This document shows, in pieces, positions 39,756 to 48,399 of a stretch of 64,000 nt of DNA. The notes below the pieces were generated by a model. It searched no databases. It was given only the letters and a program-made list of their open reading frames with translations, and was not told the origin of the DNA. The position numbers and the translations under genes were made by a program. This stretch comes from Woronichinia naegeliana WA131. Lineage in GTDB: Bacteria > Cyanobacteriota > Cyanobacteriia > Cyanobacteriales > Microcystaceae. How positions within the stretch are numbered: position 1 is the first letter of the stretch; each line of letters opens with the position of its first letter. The stretch lies in assembly GCA_025370055.1 (NCBI GenBank), contig CP073041.1:6170272-6234271 (forward strand), read 5' to 3'.

Positions 39756-40340
39756 ATGAATTACCCGTTTCTCATTGCTGTTCGTCAATTTTGGATTCGC
39801 CTAGGTTTAACGTTAATGCTCACACTGGTTTTAACGCTAGGATTGGGCTTTTCCCAAACGGCTTGGGCCAGTATTGATGATGACCGTCTAGATGGGAATA
39901 TTTTTGTGGTCTATGCTGGCAATGGTTCCTTGGTGCCTCCTCGCCTCAATTTAACGGAATCCTTTGCCCGTAAATTACCTGTTATTCTGGTTTACTACCT
40001 AGATGACAATAGTGATTGCAAACAATATGCTTTTATTGTTTCTCGTCTTCAGGAATTCTATGGACGGGCTGCCAGTATTGTCCCGGTGAGTGTGGATTCT
40101 ATCTTGCCAAAATCTTCTTATAAAAAGAATGAACCTGGTTACTATTATCAAGGTGTGATTCCCCAAACCGTTATCCTGGATCAAAAGGGAAAAATGATTT
40201 TCAATGGCAAGGGACAGATTAAGTTTGAAGTTATGGATGATATCTTGCGGGATCTATTCAATCTGTTACCCCGTTCTCAGTCAGTTCAGTTAAAACAAAA
40301 GACGTTTAACGAATTCAATAGTGAACTAGTTGAGAATTAA
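39756..40340 (+). CDS. Thioredoxin-like lumenal protein, PSI-accumulation-factor type
   Basis: A 194-residue protein. A long signal or anchor (LGLTLMLTLVLTLGLGFSQTAWA) ends in a signal-peptidase-like AWA. The mature part has a thioredoxin-like order: LPVILVYYLDDNSDCKQYAFIVSRLQEFYGRAASIVPVSVDSI, then GVIPQTVILDQKGKMIFNGKGQIKFE. Only a lone cysteine (DC) stands at the active-site position, so it is unlikely to be a normal dithiol oxidoreductase. It resembles, from memory, the cyanobacterial thylakoid PSI accumulation factor family. It should act in the thylakoid lumen or at the membrane surface. Confidence 0.65.
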   Translation: MNYPFLIAVRQFWIRLGLTLMLTLVLTLGLGFSQTAWASIDDDRLDGNIFVVYAGNGSLVPPRLNLTESFARKLPVILVYYLDDNSDCKQYAFIVSRLQEFYGRAASIVPVSVDSILPKSSYKKNEPGYYYQGVIPQTVILDQKGKMIFNGKGQIKFEVMDDILRDLFNLLPRSQSVQLKQKTFNEFNSELVEN

Positions 40341-40350
40341 AAAACAAGAT

Positions 40351-42972
40351 TCACCTTGATTCCTCATCCTGATGACAGAATTGCCGAACAATTTCAGCCA
40401 GTCTTTTGAGCCGCACCGGTTTACTAACATATTCATTGATTCCGACGATAGAACATTTTTCAGCCACTTCGGGTAGGGCTAAATCGGTAACGGCAATGAT
40501 AGGAATTGCGGCGATCGCGACATCACTTCTAATTTGGGTGATCACCTTTGACTCTTCCAGATCAGGCATTTGCAGATCCATTAAAATGAGATCCGGTTTA
40601 TGGCTTTTCGCCAGTGCAAGCGTTTCCTGCCCAGAATAGGCTAACAGAATTCGATAGCCTTTGATTGTAAAGTAGTCCTCCAGGGTTTTGGTAGTGCTTT
40701 CATTATTGTCTGCTAAAAGAATTAAGGGCGGTGGGGTTGAGGTCGAGACAGACAAAACATTCTCTAATGGAGAACTGGCCGCGATCGGTGAGGCTAACGT
40801 CTCCGAAGACTGGATGGGAAGATGAATGGTAAAACAACTTCCCTGACCTAGGGTGCTTTCGACGGAAATTGTTCCCCCATGCTGAGTTACCAAACGCTTC
40901 ACTAAAGCCAGCCCCAATCCAGTGCCAGTATATTGACGACTGAGACTACTATCAATTTGGACAAAGAGTTGAAAGAGCTTGCCCAGATCGGACTCCTGGA
41001 TACCAATCCCCGTATCCCTTACCGAAAAGAGGATTTCTGTGGGTTCTTGCTGCACCGCTAGGGTGACATTGCCGCCGGATGGCGTAAATTTAATCGCATT
41101 GCTTAGAAGGTTTACCAGAACTTGACGCAGATAACGTTCATCCCCCCAAATTCGGTCAATATGGCTGGCGATCCGGGTGTGTAATTGGATATTTTTAGAG
41201 AAAGCCATCTGCTGGACAAGGAGCGTACTACTCTTGCAGAGGCTCTGGACAGCAATCGATTCTCTTTTGAGTTCTAATTTACCTGCTTCAATTTTAGACA
41301 AATCCAGAATGTCGTTGATCAAGTCCAATAAATGTTTGCCACTGCTTTCAATTAGAGCGATCGCCTCTTGCTGTTGGGGATTAATTTCGCCAAATATCGA
41401 TTCCTGTAGCGATTCCGACATTCCCAAAATGGCATTGAGCGGAGTTCGTAGTTCATGGCTCATATTCGCCAAAAATTCATCTTTGAGACGAGTGGCTTGG
41501 GCCAATTGCTCATTGGTTTCTTGTAATTTCAGTTCGTCACGTTTGCGATCCGTAATATCATTAGAGCAACCTAGCAAACCCATAATATTGCCCTGTTGAT
41601 CTCTGGTAATAGAGAGTCGCAGGCTGGTATAACGGCGTTCACCCGATTTAGTGACGTTGATCAATTCAACTTCATGATAGCCATTGGCCAAAAGTGGTTC
41701 AAGGACTTTTGTATGGAGTTCAGAGACGTTTTCATAAAGAATATCCACATTTTGACCGATCACTTCCTCGGCTCGATAACCAAAGAATCTTTCCGCTCCT
41801 TTGTTCCAGGTTTGGATATTGCCCTGAAGATCGGTAGAAATAACGGCATCATTGATCTCATCCAGGATATGGCTTTGGAATTGGAGTTTTTTTTCTGCTT
41901 GTTGGTAGTGATAAATCAGGTTTTGGAGTTGGGATGTCCTTTCGGTGACTCGTTTTTCCAAAGATGTGTTGAGATCCTGTAAATTTTGATAAAGTTCGGC
42001 CTGCTGCAAGGCGATCGCCAATTTTACCGATAGACGTTGCAATAATTCAATATCGACTTCATCCCAGATACGAGGTGCAGAACATTGATGAGCAATGAGT
42101 AAACCCCAAAGTAAGGATTGCTGATCCGGGGAAGCGGGCAAGAGAATCGGAACGACGAGGTTGGCTTTAACCTGAAAACGTTCCAGTAATTGGAGATGAC
42201 AATCCGTTAAATTAGCACGATGGATATCGGCAGCTACAAAAATTCTCCCCTGCTGATAGGCCCCGCCTAAATTTTGCTGAAAACAATTATCGATCACCTC
42301 TGTATTTAGGAATGATAACCAGGGCGAAACCACATCTTCAGCGACAATGACACCACTCATATCCGGCAGAAATTTGTAAACCATAACCCGATCCGCCGTC
42401 AAAAAGCCTCTCACCTCAGTCACGATCGCCTGATAAATCTCCTCTAACTTGAGAAATTGACGAATCTGTAAAGCAATGCGAGAACTAATCTGCTCCTGTC
42501 GCTGTAACCGTTCTAATTCTTGAGAGAGTTTAAACTGGCGGATCACATTGGCGACACAACGGCCAAGCACAGAAGCCGTAATATCCTCTTTAACCAAGTA
42601 GTCGCTGGCCCCCAATTTCATCGCCCGCACGGCCATCCGTTCGTCTCCCTGACCAGTGATCACAATGACAGGTAGTTGGGGATGGTTGCCTCGAATCATT
42701 TCTAGTAGTTCTAAACCATTGCCATCGGGCAAATTAATATCGACTAAGGCGATCTGAAGCAGTTGGGAGGAATAAATCCCGCTCTGGAATGACTGCCAGA
42801 GTGACAAACCCTCCTCTAGGGTTTCTGCTTCCACAATGTGATAATCGAGGCTTTTTTCAGCCCGAAGATAGCGGATATAGGTGTAACGATCACTTGCCGA
42901 ATCCTCCACCATGAAAAGCTTGATTGGGGTCGTTAAGGGTTGAGCAGCGATTGGAAGCACAATATCTGGCAT
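40351..42972 (-). CDS. Hybrid sensor histidine kinase with N- and C-terminal receiver domains
   Basis: 873 residues from ATG 42972 (MPDIVLPI). The order is: receiver 1 (~15-140, phospho-Asp in ALVDINLPDG), GAF with a phytochrome-like layout (~165-330), PAS (~370-480, DAVISTDLQGNIQTWNKGAERFFGY), HisKA with NMSHELRTPLNAILG, HATPase (NLLSNAIKFT, DTGIGI, GTGLGLALV), then receiver 2 (LILMDLQMPD). The GAF domain lacks an obvious chromophore cysteine, so I do not call it a photoreceptor. The layout suggests a phosphorelay node fed by another kinase. An IS200/IS605-type end abuts its start. It converges with the lumenal protein gene, 10 bp apart. Confidence 0.93.
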   Translation of the reverse strand: MPDIVLPIAAQPLTTPIKLFMVEDSASDRYTYIRYLRAEKSLDYHIVEAETLEEGLSLWQSFQSGIYSSQLLQIALVDINLPDGNGLELLEMIRGNHPQLPVIVITGQGDERMAVRAMKLGASDYLVKEDITASVLGRCVANVIRQFKLSQELERLQRQEQISSRIALQIRQFLKLEEIYQAIVTEVRGFLTADRVMVYKFLPDMSGVIVAEDVVSPWLSFLNTEVIDNCFQQNLGGAYQQGRIFVAADIHRANLTDCHLQLLERFQVKANLVVPILLPASPDQQSLLWGLLIAHQCSAPRIWDEVDIELLQRLSVKLAIALQQAELYQNLQDLNTSLEKRVTERTSQLQNLIYHYQQAEKKLQFQSHILDEINDAVISTDLQGNIQTWNKGAERFFGYRAEEVIGQNVDILYENVSELHTKVLEPLLANGYHEVELINVTKSGERRYTSLRLSITRDQQGNIMGLLGCSNDITDRKRDELKLQETNEQLAQATRLKDEFLANMSHELRTPLNAILGMSESLQESIFGEINPQQQEAIALIESSGKHLLDLINDILDLSKIEAGKLELKRESIAVQSLCKSSTLLVQQMAFSKNIQLHTRIASHIDRIWGDERYLRQVLVNLLSNAIKFTPSGGNVTLAVQQEPTEILFSVRDTGIGIQESDLGKLFQLFVQIDSSLSRQYTGTGLGLALVKRLVTQHGGTISVESTLGQGSCFTIHLPIQSSETLASPIAASSPLENVLSVSTSTPPPLILLADNNESTTKTLEDYFTIKGYRILLAYSGQETLALAKSHKPDLILMDLQMPDLEESKVITQIRSDVAIAAIPIIAVTDLALPEVAEKCSIVGINEYVSKPVRLKRLAEIVRQFCHQDEESR

Positions 42973-43100
42973 AGGAAAACTAATCAGTCTGTGACATACT
43001 CCCAGCACTAACCGCTTAGGCGGTACAGTGTGGGCTTCTCCCACCAGAAAGTCGTTCTACGATGGAACTGGACTGGAGCGTTTTATAGTGAGACGGTGCC
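42973..43100 (-). mobile_element. Solo IS200/IS605-type right end just upstream of the kinase
   Basis: On the minus strand GTGGGAGAAGCCCAC forms a perfect hairpin (43028-43042 region), followed by CACTGTACCGCCTAAGCGGT and TAGTG, a second hairpin (CCGC-cta-GCGG stem within CACT/AGTG), then GGGAGTATGTCAC. This is a close match to IS200/IS605 right ends and their guide-RNA scaffold. The element end lies about 20 bp before the kinase ATG. No tnpB is present upstream. Confidence 0.6.
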
Positions 43101-43140
43101 CAACCCCACTTTTTGAAATTTCTTTTTCATCCTATTTGAA

Positions 43141-43500
43141 CCATGCAACGGAGTCGCTTGTTATTGATCGAATCTTCTTCATTGAAGAAGTGCCAACAAT
43201 CAGAGGCTTATCAGACATCTTACGGGAAGGAAATCAACCCTTATGGCAATCAGGTTCTTTATTGCCTTGTCCAAATAATAGCATTTTTTGTTAATCTTCG
43301 CGGCATTGAGCCACTCGATTCAGCAATTCTCAGTTTTAGACACAGCAAGCCTTTTAGGGATTTAAAGAACATTTTAAAGGGGTTTTTGGGGCAATCCTAG
43401 ATGTACTATTGTGCCTAAAAGCTTGAAGACTCGTAAAATGAACTTGTTAATCCCGTTGAATTTTCCCCCGTATTACGCGAACTAAAACCTGAAACCCTTG
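43141..43500. other. Degenerate spacer
   Basis: About 360 bp containing short overlapping frames with no recognisable family. Pieces such as SLVIDRIFFIEEVPTIRGLS look protein-like but lead nowhere. I support no gene here. Confidence 0.4.
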
Positions 43501-44109
43501 CTACAGCGCAAATTTAGAATTGCTGCACTCGATTAACTCGACTTTCATCCCATCGCTCACCTGTCGGTAGAGCGTGGGGCTTCCCATCGAACTAGCTAAA
43601 TTGTTGAGACTTTGGGCAACGTCAGGATGGTCTGCTCCTAACTGTTTTTCCCTGATAGAAAGAGATCGCAGATAAAGCGGTTCGGCTTCTGTGTATTTCC
43701 CTTGAACGCGATAAAGTTCCGCCAGATTGTTGAGAATTTGGGCAACATCAGGATGATTTTCTCCTAATTGCTTTTCTCTAATTGCCAGCGATCGCAGATA
43801 AAGAGGTTCCGCTTCTGCGTATTTCCCTTGAGAGCGATAAAGACCCGCCAGATTGTTGAGACTAGTGGCAACATCAGGATGATTTTCTCCTAATTGTTTT
43901 TCCCTGATTGCCAGCGATCGCAGATAAAGAGGTTCCGCTTCTTCGTATTTTCCTTGAACGCGATAAAGTTCTGCCAGATTGTTGAGACTAGCGGCAACAT
44001 CTGGATGATTTTCTTCTAATTGCTTTTCTCTGATTGCCAGCGATCGCCCTTTAATCAAGCGGTTCTGCTTCTGCCTACTCTCCATAGCGTGTTTTGCACG
44101 AATAAAAGG
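43501..44109 (-). pseudogene. TPR (kinesin-light-chain type) fragment
   Basis: Four 42-residue TPR units of the type SLAIREKQLGENHPDVATSL then NNLAELYRVQGKYAEAEPLY cover the centre, nearly identical to units of the TPR half at 44312-46089. It starts without a proper N-terminus, running straight out of a truncated antitoxin frame, and ends in a non-TPR tail (GSPTLYRQVSDGMKVELIE). That tail is DNA resembling a worn IS200/IS605 end (CGCTC...GAGCG stem, 43555-43590). Probably a relic of a second NLR-type gene. Confidence 0.65.
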
Positions 44110-44245
44110 ATTCCCATTTTTCTTGAGTAATGAGAATATAACTGCGATTTTCACGAATGATCGCTACTCCATCTGGTTCTTTTTCTGTGCGATCGCAGAG
44201 TTCTTCGAGGTTGGCTTTGGCGTAATCAACGGTGACTTGATACAT
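44075..44245 (-). pseudogene. Phd/YefM-type antitoxin, truncated
   Basis: A 56-residue frame from ATG 44245: MYQVTVDYAKANLEELCDRT, then EKEPDGVAIIRENRSYILITQEKWESF is the N-terminal DNA-binding half of a prevent-host-death/YefM antitoxin. After WESF it departs into the upstream end of the TPR fragment, so the toxin-binding C-terminus is lost. No RelE/YoeB-type toxin is adjacent. Too short to be listed as an ordinary gene and probably inactive. Confidence 0.65.
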
Positions 44246-44311
44246 AATTTGATGTTTAATTTAGGGTTTGTTTGATTATTTTACAGAGTATTGAGATATC
44301 GCAATTCGCCC

Positions 44312-46089
44312 CTACAATGATTGTCGTAGGTGCTGCAATAGTTGAGGATTGGTTGCAATTGTTTCTAGCAGGATTAACTTTGTTTCTGTATCTGAATTAG
44401 GAAGGTTTGCTTGTTGGGCAAGGGCTTGTAGAAGACCCAGCAATGTGCCTGAATCACAATCTAGAAGGACTTGTACGTTAAACATTTTTGTTGCAAATAG
44501 GACTGTTTGAGTATCGGGATGATGATTGCCTAATGCTTTTTGCAAAATGTTTAAGGCTCGTTGAGACAAGGTTTTTGCCTCTGCGTAGTTGCCTTGAGCG
44601 TTATAAAGAAACGCTAAATTGTTGAGGTCTGTCGCAATTTCTGGATGATCTTCTCCATAAACTTTTTCATCGATAGCAAGTGATCGCAGGTAAAGAGGTT
44701 CGGCTTCTGTGTAGCGTCCTTGGGATTCGTACAGTACGGCTAAATTGTTGAGACTGGTGCCAACGTGGGGATTGTCTACTCCTAATTGTTTTTCTCTGAT
44801 AGCCAGCGATCGCCGGTAGAGAAGTTCGGCTTCTGTATAGCGTCCTTGGGATTCGTAAAGTATTGCTAAATTGTTGAGACTGGTGGCAACGTCGGGATGG
44901 TCTGCTCCTAAGTGTTTTTCCCAGATCGCCAATGATCGCAGAATGAGGGGTTCAACTTTTGCATAGTTGCCTTGGGCTTTATAAAGTATTGCTAAATTGT
45001 TGAGACTGGTGGCAACGTCGGGATGGTCTGCTCCTAACTGTTTTTCCCTAATAGCCAATGATCGCAGGTGGAGAGGTTCGGCTTCTTTGTGGCGTTCTTG
45101 AGAATCGTACAGTACCGCTAAAGTGCTGAGACTGGTGGCGACGTGGGGATGGTCTCCTCCTAAGTGTTTTTCCCAGATCGCCAGCGCTCGTAGGATAAGG
45201 AGTTCAGCTTCTGCGTAGCGTCCTTGGGATTCGTAAAGTAACCCTAAATTGTTGAGACTGTAGGCAACGTCAGGATGGTCTACTCCTAACTGTTTTTCCC
45301 TGATAGCAAGCAATCTCGCCAAAAGTGGTTCGGCTTCTTTGTAGCGTTCTTGTGTGTAGTACAGTACTGCTAGGTTGCTGAGACTTTCGGCAACGTCAGG
45401 ATGGTCTGCTCCTAACTGTTTTTCTCTGATCGCCAGTGATCGCAGAATGAGGGGTTCAGCCTCTGCGTAGCGTCCTTGGGATTCGTAAAGTAACCCTAAA
45501 TTGTTGAGGTTTGTTGCAATTTCTAGACGATCTGCCCCATAAACTTTTTCACTGATAGAAAGTGATCGCAGATAGAAGAGTTCGGCCGAAGAGTAGCGTC
45601 CTTGGTTACGGTATAGTTCTGCTAAATTGTTAAGACTTCGGGCAACGTCGGGATGGTTTTCTCCTAATTGTTTTTCCTTGATAGCCAGCGATCGCTGGTA
45701 TAGGGGTTCTGCTAAACCGTAGCGTCCTTGAAATTGGTACAAATCTGCCAAGTTGTTAAGACTTCGGGCAACGTCGGGATGGTCTGCGCCTAAACGTTGT
45801 TCCGTCAATCTTAGACATTGCTCACAATAGGGAAGTGCTTCGTTGTAGAGGCCTTGACCTTCACAAAAGCGACGTAAACCAGCAAAAGGCCAAGCTAAAT
45901 CCTTATCTTCTAGCCATTCGTTTAACTCCTCAGTTGCAATTTTCAGGTGATCAATCAAGGGTTCGATCTTCGCAACATCTTCCAAGGTCAAAGTTTGCTT
46001 AATTTTTTTAGCAATAAACACCATCACAATACAGTAAAGTTTTTTAGCTCTATCTTTAAATGTTGATTCCTCTAACTTATCCCGTAAAT
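44312..46089 (-). pseudogene. 3-prime half of a split NB-ARC-TPR (NLR-like) gene
   Basis: About 590 codons including the sequence upstream of the first Met. The start region DKLEESTFKDRAKKLYCIV, then VFIAKKIKQTLTLEDVAKIEPLIDHLKIATEELNEWLEDKDLAWPF is the usual linker helix of NB-ARC-TPR proteins. About ten 42-residue TPR units follow (LGADHPDVARSLNNLADLYQ...), then a C-terminal cap ending LLETIATNPQLLQHLRQSL. An in-frame ATG at 46027 could still start a TPR-only protein. The 5-prime half lies at 53645-54729 beyond the IS nest. TPR arrays in this family sense the ligand or keep the ATPase off. Confidence 0.88.
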
Positions 46090-47130
46090 AGGGCTTGCTG
46101 AAAAAGTCAAAAAACGAAAGAAATGTGGGTTAGGGAAGTATGGACTGAAAAAGCATAGATAACTTATCCTTATGGAAACAAATCAAAATACAGATTTTGT
46201 TTAATCTATTGTTCCTTTCTGTCTAAAAAGGTCAACACAAATCACTCCTCACAAAAGAGAGGAAAATTAACACCATTTTTCACAAGAAAAACGACTCTAC
46301 AACTTTTTACTTTTTGTCTTCTGAAGTAGAGTAGAAAGATGCATTACCAAAAAGTTCATCGCAATTACCGTTTCCGAGGTCTCAGGTAGTTTGGCCATCA
46401 CTCGACCAAGACTAAATTTCCTCTTTCCCTGTCCGAATTTACCCTCAATGGCATTACGCACTCTTTCATCTGAGCGTGCCTCTTTCTTTTTTTCTTTGCT
46501 CACCTCTTTCGGCGGTCTTCCCAATCGGGGACCACTCATTCTTATATCCCTTTCTTTACAATAAGCTCGATTCGCTTTTGTTCGATAGATTTTATCCACA
46601 TGAACCGATTCCGGATAACATCCTGTTTCCCTTTTATATTCTTCTATTCGCGCTTGTAAATCTCCCGATTCGTTGTAATTATCCCAACTTAATTTGTCTA
46701 AGAAGACAAAGCCATTCACATTACTTGCCGATATTTTAGCTCCAAACTCTACTGCTTTTCCGGCTTTTCCACGCACTATTGGACGCACGTGAGGTTGGCT
46801 TACACTCACAATTCTGTTTTCTACTTTATTTGTCTTTTTTTCATACATTTCTAACTGTTGCTCATACACTTTTCCTATCGTTACAAGCTCTTCTTGCTCT
46901 TTTTTCGTTAGTTTTTCTAACTTTGCTCCCTCTTCTATCATTTTTTCTATATGAGACAAGTTTCTTTTTATATATCCTAGTTGTTTTTTTGTTCCTTTTC
47001 TTCTTTCTTTTTTTGACACACGACGTTTTTTTGCTATGGCTAAGTAGGGCTTGCTGAAAAAGTCAAAAAACGAAAGAAATGTGGGTTAGGGAAGTATGGA
47101 CGGAAAAAGCACAGATAACTTTTCCTTATC

Positions 47131-48274
47131 TAAGTACAGGACAAAAAATGTAGGGAGTCGAGAAAAAGAGAAAAATTGGGTAGAGAAGGATTAAGAACAA
47201 GATGACGAAGATGGTCAAAACCAAGACGAAAAAGACTCTGCGCTAGGCGACCATGTTTCTTGAGGGGAATGGGATGAAGATGATGAATTGCTAGACCAGT
47301 TTTGAGAGACCAAGCCAAAGCTAAAGTCAGTAAAGCCAAAAGCTTACGAAGACGCTTGGGGTCAGTAAAGTGAGTAGATTCCAAGCAAAAGCCACGAGTC
47401 TTAAAGATGCCAAAAAGGGTTTCAATGCCCCAACGCAGGGCATAATCGTGAATAAGACCTTGGGAATCGGGATGTCCAATGACGATGAGTAGAGAATTAT
47501 CAGGCAAGCGAAGAGCCTCTACAGAAACAGGATATCCCCAAACCCGACAACTCCCTTGAAGACGTTGAGATTCACTCTTTTGCAAGATGGGCAAAAATGA
47601 CTTTGGCGGCCAAAAGCTTGCCATTGTGCTCAATCTTGTCCGTAGCCCGAATTCTCAGACAGAAAGCCAGTAGCGGTTCGAGCAGAAGATAGCGAAGCCA
47701 AGCCTGACCAATAAACTCACGGTCGCCACATAAACAACGAATCAGGGCGGTGGGAAAAATCTTGAGCATCTCCTCGATAAAACGCATTCGTTCATCACTG
47801 TTAGAATTGCCCTTTTTCTTGCTAAGCATCCACCACAAGATGGGAATGGCTACTCCTTCATGGACAATGCCGACAGTGAGGATATTATAACCATGACTGC
47901 CAAACTCCCAGGTTGTGCGGTCAATACTTAATACCCAAGGTTGAGGGATATCCAGCCAACTGACTACAATACGGGCAATGTGATGGTAATCCAGCTCAAA
48001 TCCTGAGAAAAAGCGTTGTAAGCGTTTGTAATGAGAATCCACCAATGCCCGACCTTCAAAACCCAGGGCCAATTCTTTAAGGTTAACCGTTTTCACTTTG
48101 AGGAGGGCGAGTAAGAACAAGGCTAGGAAGGAGAGTCTGGCACCATGCCATCCCAAATGGGGTTTTAGGGCTTGTTTCAATGCGTTATATTGGTTCATGG
48201 GTTTTCTTACATTACGTTCATCTTCCATGAAACCCCTTTCTCTTATACTTTTCAAGCCTTTTGTCCTGTACTTA
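47131..48274 (-). mobile_element. IS4-like element (~1.14 kb) inside IS5-B, frameshifted transposase
   Basis: Inverted ends TAAGTACAGGACAAAA (47131-47146) and TTTTGTCCTGTACTTA (48259-48274) are perfect; a clean target duplication is not visible. The transposase is in two frames. 48288-47572 has WVLSIDRTTWEFG (Asp), LWWMLSKKKGNS and IRCLCGDREFIG (Asp); 47633-47130 has YALRWGIETLFGIFKTRGF (Glu). The frames overlap but are out of register near 47580-47630, so the gene is damaged. Confidence 0.8.
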
Positions 48275-48399
48275 TGGAAAGAAGTCACAATACAGATTTT
48301 GTTTAATCTATTGTCCCTTTCTTTCTACAAAAAGTCAACAAAAATCACTCCTCACAAAAGAGAGGAAAATTAACACCATTTTTCAGAAGAAAAACGACT

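Noticed and set aside
42225-42480. Phytochrome-type photoreceptor role for the hybrid kinase GAF domain
   Set aside because: The GAF layout is suggestive, but I could not see a chromophore-binding cysteine in the expected position.
43028-43400. Two overlapping plus-strand ORFs of 85-88 residues
   Set aside because: They start in the hairpin-rich element end and show no recognisable domain or ribosome site.
43560-46027. Regular repeats that could be taken for a CRISPR array
   Set aside because: The 126-bp period is coding, in frame, and translates to 42-residue TPR units; there are no unique spacers between short repeats.
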